Below are positions 25,532-35,752 of a DNA stretch of 39,989 bases, in pieces. The translations under genes were made by a program, and so were the position numbers. Source of the DNA: Rhodospirillales bacterium (GTDB lineage Bacteria; Pseudomonadota; Alphaproteobacteria; Rhodospirillales; Defluviicoccaceae); contig JADJXQ010000011.1 in the NCBI GenBank assembly GCA_016710335.1, positions 1 to 39,989 of the forward strand, written 5' to 3'. Every line of letters begins with the position of its first letter. Positions within the stretch are counted from its first letter, which is position 1. A model generated the notes under the pieces. The model saw only the letters and a program-made list of their open reading frames with translations, did no database searches and was not told the DNA's origin.

Positions 25532-26359
25532 ATGCGCCTGCAGCGCATCTTGACCTTGCTGCCGGCCTACGTGGTGGCACTCGCCGCCATGGCCGTCACC
25601 CTCTTTCCGATCGCCTGGATCCTATCGATTTCGCTCAAGACCAAGCGTGACGCCTTCGCCATCCCACCCGTCTGGACGTTCGCCCCGGTCTGGCGCAACT
25701 ACTCGGCCTTGTGGGACAACGACGCCTTCCGCGGCGCCGTTTTCAACAGCTGCGTCGTGACCGTCTTGGGCGTCGTCCTGGCGACCCTGATCGCGGTGCC
25801 GGCAGCCTATGCCCTCAACCGCCTCAGGCTGCGGGGCAAGCGGTTGATCGCGGCTTGGCTGCTGCTCGCCTACATGCTGCCCGAGTTCCTCTTCATCATT
25901 CCGATATACGTGCTCTACCAGGCGATCGGCCTCTACGACACACATCTCGGCCTCGCCCTGATCTATCAGGTGCACGTCCTGCCCTTTGCAATCTGGATGC
26001 TGCGCAGCTTTTTCGCTGAAGTGCCGGTCGAGCTCGAGGAGGCGGCGCGGATCGACGGCTGCGGCCATTTGGCCGTGCTGATACGGGTCTACCTGCCGAT
26101 GACACTGCCGGGGCTGGCGGCGACAGCAATCCTGAACGCCATCTGGATCTGGAACGAGCTGGCGATAGCACTCGGCCTGACCTTCAAGAACGCGCAGACG
26201 ATCACCGTCGCTGTCACCTCGTTTCGGGGCTATGCCTCGATCGACTGGGGACCCATGACCGCGGCCTCGATCGTCGCAATCCTGCCGATGATCCTCTTCG
26301 CTCTCGTGGCGCAACGCTGGATCGTCAAGGGGCTCACCTTGGGAGCTGTCAAGGGGTGA
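25532..26359 (+). CDS. ABC transporter permease, MalG/UgpE type
   Basis: Intact 275-residue second permease of the family-1 importer. From the ATG at 25532: LPAYVVALAAMAVTLFPIAWILSISLKTKRDAF as the first helix and exit. Then FAPVWRNYSALWDNDAFRGAVFNSCVVTVLGVVLATLIAVPAAYALNRL, typical of MalG relatives. The coupling motif is ELEEAARIDGCGHLAVLIRVYLPMTLPGLAATA. NAIWIWNELAIALGLTFKNAQTITVAV closes the family pattern. Its start is four bases after the first permease stop, so the two are cotranslated. The next gene (Gfo/Idh/MocA) begins 62 bases later. Confidence 0.92.
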   Translation: MRLQRILTLLPAYVVALAAMAVTLFPIAWILSISLKTKRDAFAIPPVWTFAPVWRNYSALWDNDAFRGAVFNSCVVTVLGVVLATLIAVPAAYALNRLRLRGKRLIAAWLLLAYMLPEFLFIIPIYVLYQAIGLYDTHLGLALIYQVHVLPFAIWMLRSFFAEVPVELEEAARIDGCGHLAVLIRVYLPMTLPGLAATAILNAIWIWNELAIALGLTFKNAQTITVAVTSFRGYASIDWGPMTAASIVAILPMILFALVAQRWIVKGLTLGAVKG

Positions 26360-26421
26360 GGGGCCTTGCCGCGCGCCGGCCGGTGCGTAACATGGCCGCC
26401 AGCAACTGAAGGGGGGACGTC

Positions 26422-27519
26422 ATGGCGGAGCCGGTACGGGTGCTCGTTGTCGGTGTCGGCAACATGGGGGCGAGCCACGCCAAGGCCTATCATCGCAATC
26501 CCGGCTTCGAGCTGGTCGGCCTCGTCAGCCGCTCGATGGGCCCGTCGACCAAATTGCCAGACGAGATCGCCGGCTACCCGCGCTTCAACGACTTCGCGAC
26601 GGCGCTGCGCGAGACCAGGCCGCATGCCGTCTCGATCAATACCTACCCCGACACCCATGCCGACCTCGCCATCCGCGCCATGGATGCCGGCTGCCATGTC
26701 TTCATGGAGAAGCCGATCGCCACCACCAACGCCGACGCCGAGCGCGTCGTCGCCAGGGCGAAGGAGAAGAACCGCAAGCTGGTGCTGGGCTACATCCTGC
26801 GCGTGCACCCGGCCTGGACGAAGTTCGTCGAGCTGGCGCAGGGGCTCGGCAAGCCGCTCGTCATGCGCATGAACCTCAACCAGCAGTCGTCGGGACCGGC
26901 CTGGAACTGGCACAAGGCCTTGATGGAGAGCCTGACCCCGATCGTCGATTGCGGCGTCCACTATGTCGACGTGATGTGCCAGATGACCCGCGCCAGGCCG
27001 GTGCGCGTCCACGGCATCGGGGCCAAGCTCAGCGCCGAGACGAAAGTGCAGAACTACGGCCACCTCCACGTCACCTTCGACGACGGCTCGGTCGGCTGGT
27101 ACGAGGCCGGCTGGGGACCGATGATGTCCGAGGTCGCCTATTTCGTGAAGGACGTCTGGGGCCCGAAGGGCGCCGCCTCGATTGCCTACAAGCCGCAGGA
27201 GGGGCAGAGCGAGGCCAGGGCCGACAAGGTCTCCGATTCGGCCGACATCGACCAGCACACCAAGACCAACGCGATCAAGCTGCACCATAGTGAGATCGAC
27301 GCCGACAATAACTTCAAGCGTCCGGACGAGTGGATCTCGACCGAGGACGAGCCCGACCACCAGGAGCTCTGCGAGCGCGAGCAGGCGCTGTTCCTGGACG
27401 CCATCCTGAACGACACCGACCTCACCGACAGCATGGCCGATGCGGTGAACTCGCTCCGCATCGTCCTCGCCGCCCAGCAGAGCATCGACGAGGAGCGGGC
27501 GATAACGCTCCAGGGGTGA
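26422..27519 (+). CDS. Gfo/Idh/MocA family oxidoreductase
   Basis: Intact 365-residue NAD(P)-dependent dehydrogenase. The Rossmann motif is VRVLVVGVGNMGASHAKAY at the N-terminus, and the EKP signature is in CHVFMEKPIATTNADAERVV. LVLGYILRVHPAWTKFVEL and IVDCGVHYVDVMCQMT carry family catalytic-region residues; the C-terminal half has HVTFDDGSVGWYEAGWGP. GGGGGG lies ten bases or fewer before the ATG at 26422. It is followed after seven bases by the dimethylformamidase small-subunit gene, so they are very probably cotranscribed. Members oxidise sugars, inositols or related polyols and imino compounds. In this context it may process the product of amide hydrolysis or a co-imported compound, but no substrate can be read from the sequence. 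Confidence 0.9.
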   Translation: MAEPVRVLVVGVGNMGASHAKAYHRNPGFELVGLVSRSMGPSTKLPDEIAGYPRFNDFATALRETRPHAVSINTYPDTHADLAIRAMDAGCHVFMEKPIATTNADAERVVARAKEKNRKLVLGYILRVHPAWTKFVELAQGLGKPLVMRMNLNQQSSGPAWNWHKALMESLTPIVDCGVHYVDVMCQMTRARPVRVHGIGAKLSAETKVQNYGHLHVTFDDGSVGWYEAGWGPMMSEVAYFVKDVWGPKGAASIAYKPQEGQSEARADKVSDSADIDQHTKTNAIKLHHSEIDADNNFKRPDEWISTEDEPDHQELCEREQALFLDAILNDTDLTDSMADAVNSLRIVLAAQQSIDEERAITLQG

Positions 27520-27526
27520 GAGAAAC

Positions 27527-27826
27527 ATGCGCTCCCAGATCCAGCCCGAGGACCGCATGCTCGTCGACGAGTTCCGGCAGAGCCCCTACGGCCGCCACAG
27601 CCCCGGCCTGCTGCGCGTCCTCAATCGCATGCGCGGCGCGCCGCTCGACGGCAAGTACGTCCTGGTCTGCACCAAGCCCTTCAAGGAATGGAAGCTCGCC
27701 ATCCACGGTGACCGCAAACGGCCGATCGAGATCCTCCACGACCACGTCTTCAAGAGCCGGGAGGAGGCGGAATGGGCAGTCTTCAAGCTGCGCTGGAAGG
27801 CGCTCACCGGTGAGGAGCTGAACTGA
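27527..27826 (+). CDS. dmfA1: N,N-dimethylformamidase small (alpha) subunit
   Basis: Intact 99-residue protein matching the small subunit of N,N-dimethylformamidase: EDRMLVDEFRQSPYGRHSPGLLRVLNRMRG, then KYVLVCTKPFKEWKLAIHG and REEAEWAVFKLRWKALTGEELN. The small subunit packs on the large catalytic subunit in the known enzyme, which hydrolyses DMF to dimethylamine and formate. The ATG at 27527 is seven bases after the Gfo/Idh/MocA stop. The stop shares one base with the large-subunit ATG (TGATG), giving tight translational coupling and equal stoichiometry. The subunit pairing makes the assignment firm even though this subunit is small. Confidence 0.85.
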   Translation: MRSQIQPEDRMLVDEFRQSPYGRHSPGLLRVLNRMRGAPLDGKYVLVCTKPFKEWKLAIHGDRKRPIEILHDHVFKSREEAEWAVFKLRWKALTGEELN

Positions 27827-30036
27827 TGCTGGAGCTGATCGGCTATGCCGACAAATTCAGCGTGGCCCCGGGCGAGGCGATCGAGTTCAAGGTCAGCGCC
27901 TTCAAGGGCCAGCGTTTCCGGGCCGAGATCGTCCGCCTGATCCACGGCGACGCCAACCCCGAGGGTCCCGGCTACAAGCACGCCCCGTGCCATCGCCGAT
28001 CGAGGGCGAGTACCAGGGCCGAAACCAGCCGATCCGCGCCGGCTCCTTCGGCGTCGTCCCGCATCACCCCGCCTTCGCCGCCCTCGAGAGCTTCACGCTC
28101 ATGGCCATGGTCTGGCCGACCACGCCGGCCAAGGGCCGCCAGGCGATCCTGGCGCTCGGCGACGATCTGGCGCTGGCCATCGGCGACAAGGGCGGGCTCG
28201 TCGGCCAGATCGGCGCGACCACGCTTTCGAGCGAGGCCCCGCTCCACGAGCGCCACTGGTACCTGGCGGCCCTGACCTTCGACGCCACGACCGGCACCGC
28301 CACCCTGATCCAGCGCCCACTTCTGGCCTATCCGGGCGGCGCCGACGCCGCCATGGCCAGCGCCTCGGCGACGAGACCCGACCTCGCCGGCGCCGATCTG
28401 CTGATCGCGGCCGAGGGCAGCCCCCGCCGAAGCCACCTGAACGGCAAGATCGACAGCCCGCGCCTCCTCGCCCGCGCCCTGCCGCCGGAGCGGCTCGAGG
28501 CCCTCCTCGTCCGCCCGCTGCCGGCCGATCTCCTCCCCGACCTGGCTTTCGCCTTCGACTTCGCCCAAGGCACCCGCACGACCCGCATCCACGACACGGG
28601 CCCGCACAAGCTCGAGGGCCAACTCGAGCACCTGCCGGCCAGGGCGATGAAGGGCTGGTGCTGGAGCGGCGAGGAGATGTGCTGGTGGCGCAAGCCCGAG
28701 CACTATGGCGCCATCCATTTCCACGCCGACGACCTCTTCGACGCGGGCTGGGCCACCGATTTTGCCTTCACCGTGCCGGACGACCTTCGTTCCGGCGTCT
28801 ATGCGGCGCATGTCTGGTGCGGCGATGCCGAGGACGGCACGCAGGAGGACCTGATCCCCTTCTTCGTCCGCCCGAAGCGCGGCGACCGCGACCGGCCGAA
28901 GCTCGCCTTCCTCGCACCGACCGCCGCCTACATGGCCTATGCCAACGACCAGAATCACATCAAGGGCGACGCGGCCGAGATGGTCATCGGCCGGCTCGTC
29001 ACCTACCAGCCGTCCGACATCTTCCTTTACGACCACCCCGAGCTCGGCCTCTCGCTCTACGACCGCCACGCCGACGGCAGCGGCGTGCTACTCCCTCGCG
29101 CCACCGCCCGATCCTCAACATGCGGCCCAAATACAGCTCGTGGCTGGGTGCGACGGGCTCCGGCCTCTGGCAGTTCAACGCCGACCTGCACATCACCGAC
29201 TGGCGCAAGAGCCACATGGCGGTCGAGTTCGACGTCATCACCGACGAGGACCTGCATGCGGAGGGCCTCGCGCTCCTCGAGCCCTACGACGTGGTGATCA
29301 CCGGGACCCACCCCGAATACCACTCGACCCACATGTGGGACGCGATGCGCGCCTGGATCGATCGGGGCGGCCGGCTCATGTACGTCGCCGCCAATGGCTG
29401 GTACTGGCGCATCGCCTTCCACGACGAGCTCGACGGCGTGATCGAGGTGCGCCGGGCGGAGGACGGCATCCGCACCTGGGAGGCCGATCCGGGCGAGTAC
29501 CACCACAGCTTCACCGGCGAATATGGCGGGCTCTGGCGCCGGCAGGGCCGGCCGCCGCAGGCGCTGCTCGGCATCGGCTTCATGGCCCAGGGCTTCGACA
29601 TCTGCTCGTACTACAGGCGGCAGCCGGACAGCCACGACCCGCGCGCCGCCTTCGTCTTCGAGGGCGTCGAGGGCGAGATCATCGGCGATTTCGGCCTGAT
29701 CGGCGGCGGTGCCGCCGGGCTGGAGCTCGACGCCATCCGCCACGACCTCGGCACGCCGCCGCACCCCTGGTCCTCGCCAGCTCCGAGGCGCACAGCGACG
29801 TCATCATGCTGGTCAACGAGGAGTTCGGCGTCGTCCCGCCCAACCTCAAGGGCTCCGAGCACCCCAACGTGCGCGCCGACATGACCTTCTTCGACACCGC
29901 GGCCGGTGGCGCCGTCTTCGCCACCGGCTCGATCGCGTGGTGCGGCAGCCTCTCCTGGAACGGCTACGACAACAACGTCTCGAGGATCACGGGCAACGTG
30001 CTCAGACGGTTCCTCGATCCGACGCCGTTCAGTTGA
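27826..30036 (+). CDS. dmfA2: N,N-dimethylformamidase large (beta) subunit (frameshifted)
   Basis: Catalytic subunit of about 737 residues. Known DMFases use a mononuclear iron held by two tyrosines and a carboxylate. The start MLELIGYADKFSVAPGEAIE leads a beta-sandwich domain, then a lectin-like domain (LHERHWYLAALTFDATTGTA, HLNGKIDSPRLLARAL). The catalytic part has VRPKRGDRDRPKLAFLAPTA, YMAYANDQ, DVVITGTHPEYHSTHMWDA, GRLMYVAANGWYWRIAFHD and TGSIAWCGSLSWNGYDNNVSR. Shifts near 27985, 29095 and 29772 interrupt continuous homology, so sequence error is likely. The 3' end overlaps the opposing amidase by eight bases. Many environmental homologues are annotated DMFase without tested substrate, so the natural amide may not be DMF. 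Confidence 0.85.
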
Positions 30037-31520
30037 CCGTCAGCGAGCGGCCCTCCGGTATCCGGTAGCTGTCGAACCAGGGCCTGATCCGCTCGAAGGC
30101 GGCGCTGGCGGCGAAGACGTCCGCGTCGGCGTGGCGCCGGCCGATGATCTGCAGGCCCACCGGCAGGTTGCCCGGCGCCAGCCCGGCCGGGATCGAGGCC
30201 GCGGGATGGCCGCTGAAGTTGATGAAGTAGGTCATGCACCAGCCGATCAGCCGCTCGACCGGCTCGCCGTTGATCTCGGCCGGGCCCAGCGTGTTGCCGT
30301 CGCCGCCGTTCTTGACCGGCAGGGCCGCCAAAGTCGGCGAGAGGATCAGGTCGTGGCTGTCGAGCACGCCCTGGATCGCGTCGTTGATCTCGGTGCGGAC
30401 GATCTGGCTCTGCAGCTGCTCCGGCACCGTGGCCCGGTAGCTGTAGTCCAGCCAGCGCAGGAACTCGGGCGGGAAGTCGTCACGGTGGTCGCCCAGAAGA
30501 TCGATGCCGGCCGCCTTGAACGTCTCGAAGGCGTTGACGCTGAGCGGCGTGATCAGCTTGCACCACAAGTCGGCGAGCTCGAGGTGATGGCGCTCGATGC
30601 CGAAATCCACCTCCTCGACGACCGCACCCGCGGCCTCGAAGGCGCGAAGCGCCTCCCGACAGGTCTCGACGATCACGGGCTCGACCGGAAAGACGCCGAA
30701 ATTCGGGGTCCAGGCGATGCGCATGCCCTGGATCGAGCGGCGGGTGGCGCCGAGGTAGTCGACCACGTCCGGCAACGAGAAGGGATCGCGGCTGTCGAAC
30801 CCGGCGAGCGCCGTCATCGCCAAGGCCGCGTCCTCGACCGTGCGGGCCAGGGGGCCCTCGTGGATGAAGCAGCCGGCCGGGGTGAAGGCGTCGGGGCGCG
30901 AGTTGAGCGGCACCCGGCCGAAGCCGGCCTTGTAGCCGAAGATGCCGGACCAGGACGCCGGGATGCGGATCGACCCGCCGCCATCCGTGCCCTCGGCGAC
31001 GGGCACCCAGCCATCGGCGACCGCGGCAGCGCTGCCGCCCGAGGAGCCGCCCGGATTGCGGCTCGTGTCGAAGGGGTTGCCCGTCGGGCCGAAGAGATAA
31101 TTGTCGCACACCCCGCGAAAGCCCATGATCGGGCTGTTGCACTTGCCGACCAGGATGGCGCCGGCCCGTTCCATCCGCTCGACATAGGGGCAGGTCAGGT
31201 CGGGCCGCCAGTCCTTCATCGCCCTGACCCCGCCGAGCGTCGTCGGCCAGCCCGGCGAAGTCGAAGAGGTCCTTCATCGCCGTCGGCACGCCGTGCAGCG
31301 GACCCAGGGCAGCGCCCGACATGACCGCCTGCTCGGCCTTCCTCGCCGCCGCCCGCGCCCCCTCGAAGTCGGTGAACACGCACGCGTTCAGGCTCGGGTT
31401 GCGCGCCTCGATCCGGGAGATGGTCGCCTCCATCACCTCGACGGGTGACACCTTGCGGGCACGAATCTGCGCGGCGATCGCACTCGCCGTGCTCCAGGCG
31501 AACTGGTCCACTGCCGACAT
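30029..31520 (-). CDS. Amidase (amidase-signature family), one frameshift
   Basis: Serine amidase of about 497 residues with the Ser-cisSer-Lys triad. The lysine is in GPLHGVPTAMKDLFDF, the first serine in NPGGSSGGSAAAVADGWVPVAEGTD, and the nucleophile in DGGGSIRIPAS. ARTVEDAALAMTALAG and a C-terminal LPVGLQIIGRRHAD complete the family pattern. The ATG at 31520 (MSAVDQFAWSTASAIAAQIR) has AAGGGA upstream. One shift near 31235 separates KDLFDF from RAMKDWRPDLTCPYVERM. There is no signal peptide, so it is cytoplasmic. It converges on the dimethylformamidase operon and overlaps its end. A shared role in breaking down amides is plausible but not shown; arylamides or aliphatic amides are both possible. 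Confidence 0.87.
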
Positions 31521-31716
31521 GACTGGCGTCCCTTTCAAGTCGTGTTGATGTGCGGGGAAACTGCCGCAGGACGCATGTCCGTACAAGCCGGCGGTGACGT
31601 CAGCCTGCTGGTTTCGCCTGCGTCTGTTGTCTCCGCTGGGAACTCATGGCGGCAGGCGTCCGTTTTCGGCTGCTTGGCCGAGGCACACGCGGGTCGGCCT
31701 ATGGTTGGTGCAACTG

Positions 31717-33126
31717 GGTGAAGTCCTAAAGTTGCTGGAAAATGGGTTGGGGGTACATCGTCGCTGAGCGTCGAGAACCCACCGCCGGTTGCCGCCGGCG
31801 GCAGCGAGGAGGCACCCCCATGGCGAAGAGGCTACCGGCATCGATGCGCACCCGGCAAAACCTTTCGGAGCTGATCGAGGGACGGCTGTCGTCGTCCGCC
31901 GGCAGATCTGAGCTGGTCGAGCTGGCGGCCCGGCTGATCATCGAGGAGGCGCTCGAGGAGGAGAGCCGGGATGCGCTGGGGCGGGACTACTACGAGCGCG
32001 GCGGCGATGCTGACCGAGGCTATCGCAACGGCGTGCGCGAGGGTCGGTTGAAGACGGCCGAGGGGATAATCTCGTTTTCTGCACCGCAGATCGCCGACAG
32101 TGAGGAGCCGTTTCGATCCGAGATCCGTCAGCATCTCAAGGGTCGCACCGAGGCCTTGGAAGACCCGCCATCGAGCTCCTGGCGCGCGGCTTGTCGGTGC
32201 GAGACATCGAGGAGGCCTTCAAGGACGAGCGGCCGGCTGTTGCTGTCGAAGACGGCAGTCTCGGAGATCGGCGCGCGGCTATGGGCCGACTATCAGGAGT
32301 TCTGCCGGCGTGATCTCGGCGAGCACGAGATCATCTACCTCTTCGTCGACGGCATTGCCGAGCGCATCCGGCCGGGGCAGAAGCGCGAGCCGGTGCTCGC
32401 CGCTTGGGGCATCGCCACGGACGGCAAGAAGGTTCTCTTGGGCTTGATGGCGGGGTCGAAAGAGGATGCCGAGACTGTCGTGGCCTTCTTCCAGGATTGG
32501 CGTGCACGCGGGCTCGGCGATCCGCTTCTGGTCGTCAGTGACGGTGCACCCGGCATCATCAAGGCGATCGAGACCTGCTTCCCACGCTCGGCCCGCCAGC
32601 GCTGCCTGGCCCATCGCATGCGCAATCTCGCGGCCAAGGTTCCCGAGGACCAATGGCCAGAGTTCAAGGCCAGGGCGCAGGCCGTCTACCGGGCCCCCAG
32701 CCGGGCGATCGCACGCGACTTGGCCGAGGGCGTCGTCAACGACCACGAGGCCGAGCTGCCCGGTGCGGTCGCCTGCTTTCGGGACGACTTCGAGGCCTGC
32801 ATCGCCCATCTGCGGCTGCCGATTACGCATCGTCGGGCGATTCGCACCACCAACCTCCTCGAGCGGCTGTTCGTCGAGGAGCGGCGGCGTCTGAAGATCA
32901 TCCCCAACGCCTTCGGCGAGAAGCCGGTGCTGAAGCTCATGTTCGGCGCGATGATCCGCGCTGCCGAGCGTTGGCGAGCCATCAAGATCACGACCTTCGA
33001 GCGGCGGCAGTTGGACGCCCTGCGCAAGGAGCTCGACCACGATTACAAGGCCGAAAACGGCCTCGAGGAAAACCACTCAGTCGCGACCCCTCAAAACCGA
33101 ATTTCCAGCAGTTCTCGGACTTGACC
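31717..33126 (+). mobile_element. IS256-family insertion sequence
   Basis: A transposase gene is bounded by imperfect inverted repeats. The left end from about 31717 reads GGTGAAGTCCTAAAGTTGCT and GGAAAATGGGTT; the right end, read inward from about 33126, is GGTCAAGTCCGAGAACTGCT and GGAAATTCGGTT. The right repeat covers the last codons of the transposase. I found no clear 8-9 bp target duplication, so ends are good to a few bases only. The right end abuts an IS1595-type transposase remnant. Confidence 0.75.
31820..33124 (+). CDS. IS256-family transposase (mutator type), internal double frameshift
   Basis: DDE transposase of about 434 residues. GAGGAGG precedes the ATG at 31820. The N-terminal part is LSELIEGRLSSSAGRSELVELAARLIIEEALEEESRDALGRDYYER with GYRNGVREGRLKTAEG. 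The catalytic part has YLFVDGIAERIRPGQKREPVL (first Asp), LVVSDGAPGIIKAIE (second Asp) and SARQRCLAHRMRNLA. Then IRTTNLLERLFVEERRRLKIIPNAFGE has the final acidic residue. Between about 32165 and 32235 the frame is displaced and then restored; the intended sequence there is IELLARGLSVRDIEEAF. The net frame is kept but about 25 residues are scrambled as read. If real, the enzyme would probably be inactive. Confidence 0.85.
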   Translation: MAKRLPASMRTRQNLSELIEGRLSSSAGRSELVELAARLIIEEALEEESRDALGRDYYERGGDADRGYRNGVREGRLKTAEGIISFSAPQIADSEEPFRSEIRQHLKGRTEALEDPPSSSWRAACRCETSRRPSRTSGRLLLSKTAVSEIGARLWADYQEFCRRDLGEHEIIYLFVDGIAERIRPGQKREPVLAAWGIATDGKKVLLGLMAGSKEDAETVVAFFQDWRARGLGDPLLVVSDGAPGIIKAIETCFPRSARQRCLAHRMRNLAAKVPEDQWPEFKARAQAVYRAPSRAIARDLAEGVVNDHEAELPGAVACFRDDFEACIAHLRLPITHRRAIRTTNLLERLFVEERRRLKIIPNAFGEKPVLKLMFGAMIRAAERWRAIKITTFERRQLDALRKELDHDYKAENGLEENHSVATPQNRISSSSRT

Positions 33127-33128
33127 GG

Positions 33129-33991
33129 GCACGCTGATCGATGCGAGCATCCTGCGGCGAGTTGGGTTTGGGGCGGAAGACGAACTCATTTGACGGTGTG
33201 CGGCAGATGCTGGCGCCGACGCCCGGTGATGGGTGCCCTGAGCGAGGTCTTGGGATTGGCGAAGGTGCGGTGATGGGGCAGATGCACGGCGGCGTTGATG
33301 GAAGCGCCGACGGTGACGGCCCGATGATCTATGTATGGCCCGGGTGGCGCGTAGCCTTGCCGGGCGTCGGTCAGGAGGATGCTGCCGGGCAAGACGCCGG
33401 CGCCGGCGACGAAGCTGCCGAGCGTCGGGCCGGAGAGATCGTCGACGACAGCGGGCCTGATGCGGGCGCACGCCGGCCCTGGACCCTCGACGGCGCCGAT
33501 GACAATCGACTTGTTGCTGGCGCGCTGGCGGCCACCCCGTTGCTGCCTGTCCACGCCACCGATATAGGTTTCGTCGACTTCCACCGGGCCGGAAAGCAGG
33601 GCGCGCTCGGGGCGGACCATCGCCCGGCGTAGCTTCGGCAGCATCGCCAGGCCGTCTCGTAGCGGCTCGGGCCCGGCTGGCGTTGCGGCGCTGCACGACC
33701 GAGAAGCCGGGTGTGTGGGTGGTCACCCGGTGGCGGCGGTGAACCAAAGGGCGAGCGAGTTGGCGCGTGCGATGGAGAACCGTGCCGGCCGTCACCGAGC
33801 TCTGATGCCCGGCAGCTGCGGCACTCGAACAAGCCGCGTGAGCTCAACTCGAAGGCTCTGTCACCGGCACAGCGCGGACAGCGAAACCCATCCGGCCAAC
33901 GTGACGCGACGAGATAGCGCCGGCAATCGGTCTCGCTCGCGAACCGTTCTCGAAACGCGCCCAGGCTACTCGGATAATCCGGTCGAGGCAT
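33129..33991 (-). pseudogene. IS1595-family (ISXO2-like) transposase, frameshifted and 3'-truncated
   Basis: The start at 33991 (MPRPDYPSSLGAFRERFASE, GGGGAGAG upstream) leads to a zinc-ribbon, GFRCPRCAGDRAFELSSRGLFECRSC. Then come VTAGTVLHRTR, SRYETAWAMLPKLRRAMV and the DDE domain VEVDETYIGGVDRQQRGGRQ, IVIGAVEG, HRTFANPKT, HLPHTVNEFVFR. Frames change at least four times. The C-terminal end, normally NEFVFRFNRR plus about 15 residues, runs into the IS256 right end, so that element may have inserted in or beside its 3' part. A motif AGAGCACTTCCCGTTTAGAT on the minus strand at about 34077-34096 may belong to the other IS end. 33992-34195 otherwise shows nothing. Confidence 0.7.
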
Positions 33992-34195
33992 GACAAGCTC
34001 TCCCCCGCGCGCCAACTACCACATATAGAGCAACCTGAGTTAATCGGATAGGCAGTAGCGCGGGTTATGGCTCGATCTAAACGGGAAGTGCTCTAAAGGG
34101 AGAAAACTCCAGCTTGCAATGGCCCAAATTCAGGGGAGAAGGTCAAGACTGTCCAGGCCCAGGGGCGCACTCGAGGCTGCGGTGAGAAACGACAC

Positions 34196-35679
34196 TCAGA
34201 GGGCGAATTCGGTCTCTGCGAGGAAACCGCTTCCGCCCGGCTGGCGTGCCGCAGCGTTGGCAAATCTTCTGCTGCCTACCATCACAGGCTGCTCGAGGAT
34301 TGCACCGCTGACGGCGTCGAGGCCATCATCGCGAGCGAGAGAATCCGGCGCCCACTCACGCATTTCCTCGATGAAGCCACTCTCGGCAACCGACTGGTGG
34401 ACCAGGAGGTGGCTGGCGGCAAGGATCGGATCGAGCGCTTGGAGGATCCTTTGTGCCTTGCTTCTGGTCGAATGGCGCTCGACCAGGGTCAAGTTGCATG
34501 ATCTTCCCCTGAGCTCTCGCCGAACGAGACCTGGAAGGAATCGTCCGATTCCGTTCGTCTCGATGAACAGGCGAGTCTGATGCAGTGCTGCCGCAAATGC
34601 AATGGCTTGTCGTGTCAGCTGGGTCGCTTCGTCGACCTCGTCCATTCCTTCGGCGAGAACAGCAGATAGCGAACCGCGTGTAGCCAGTAGCGACCGAAGC
34701 GGTCGATCATGACGACAGCGATGGCACTGCGATCACCGCGGCCGGGTCGCCCGTAAGCCGGATCCCACCAGCAGGCACTAGAAACCATCGGCGTATCACC
34801 GATCCAAAGCGTCAGCTCGTTGTTGGCAAAGACCGCGCGCAATGGTTCCGAGTAAATAACGAGCCGAGATGGATCGAGCTTGGAGGCGCGTGCCGGCGTC
34901 GGCTCCAACAGCATCTGGCTGCGAAACCGGTTTGGGCCGGCCTTCCGTCGCAGCGCGTCGATGGCAGCCGCAGGGAAGCGTTCTGGCCACGCGCTCTCGC
35001 CAAGCTTGTTCACCAGTGGAATGCATAGCCGGTGGAAACCTTCCAAGAAGGCCTTTTCTTCTCCGATCTCGACGCGCGGACAGTCAGCATATATCGAATA
35101 GTAGCTATGGGGTGTCCCCACATAAATCTGAAATCCGGTTGGCACCAAAACAAAATCGATTTCAGCCAAGCGTTGTCGCAGCAAACTACGATTGCCCGGC
35201 GTATTGCAGGTTCTCGGCACTTCGACATCGTCGCAAATCACAACGTCGGCACGAGTACCGGTAAAATTTCCGGTTATGCCGCGCGCCAACACGGAGGGGT
35301 CACGATGATCGCGGCTTCGCCGCACCGTGAACTGGTGGCTGGTCCAGAGTTCCGCACGCCGCGGCATCAAATGTCTGGTCGCCGGGTGCATTTCGATTAT
35401 TCTTCGAACATTCCGACTCATTTTATCGGCGAGAGATTGATCGGCGGACAAAATCAGTATTCTAAGATTTGGATTATAACTCAAGATCCAAGCAATAAAT
35501 AAACCAACCAATGTTGATTTTCCAGCATCACGAAATACCATCAGAAGCAAACGTTCGTTACCGTTCATCCAACCTTCTTGCAACCATCGAGCAATTGCTA
35601 AATGAAAACTAGGAGTATTGAGATTTTGTGTCTTGTTCCACAAAATGATGAACTCAAAGAAATTAACGAACTTTGCCAT
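34196..35679 (-). CDS. Phage terminase large subunit (one frameshift)
   Basis: DNA-packaging motor of about 494 residues. From the ATG at 35679 the ATPase domain shows an atypical Walker A, MVFRDAGKST (residues 48-56), LRILILSADQSLADKMSRNVRR and Walker B ADVVICDDVEVP. The nuclease part includes ACWWDPAYGRPGRGDRSAIAVV with a metal-binding aspartate. After a shift near 34640 come IETNGIGRFLPGLVRRELR and LARDDGLDAVSGAILEQPV, the remaining acidic motifs. The 5' third (35400-35679) is strongly AT-rich while the 3' part resembles the host. The gene lies downstream of the structural genes, which is unusual for lambdoid phages but occurs in some podoviruses. No small subunit is seen between it and the preceding gene. 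Confidence 0.85.
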
Positions 35680-35752
35680 TTTTGACTCTTTTTATATTCC
35701 AGTTTATCAACTGTATTTCATCACTATTTGTTGCGTTCCACATCTACACTAT

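Noticed and set aside
33992..34195. tRNA or attachment site at the prophage/IS junction
   Set aside because: I looked for a cloverleaf or CCA end and for a direct repeat of the junction and found none.
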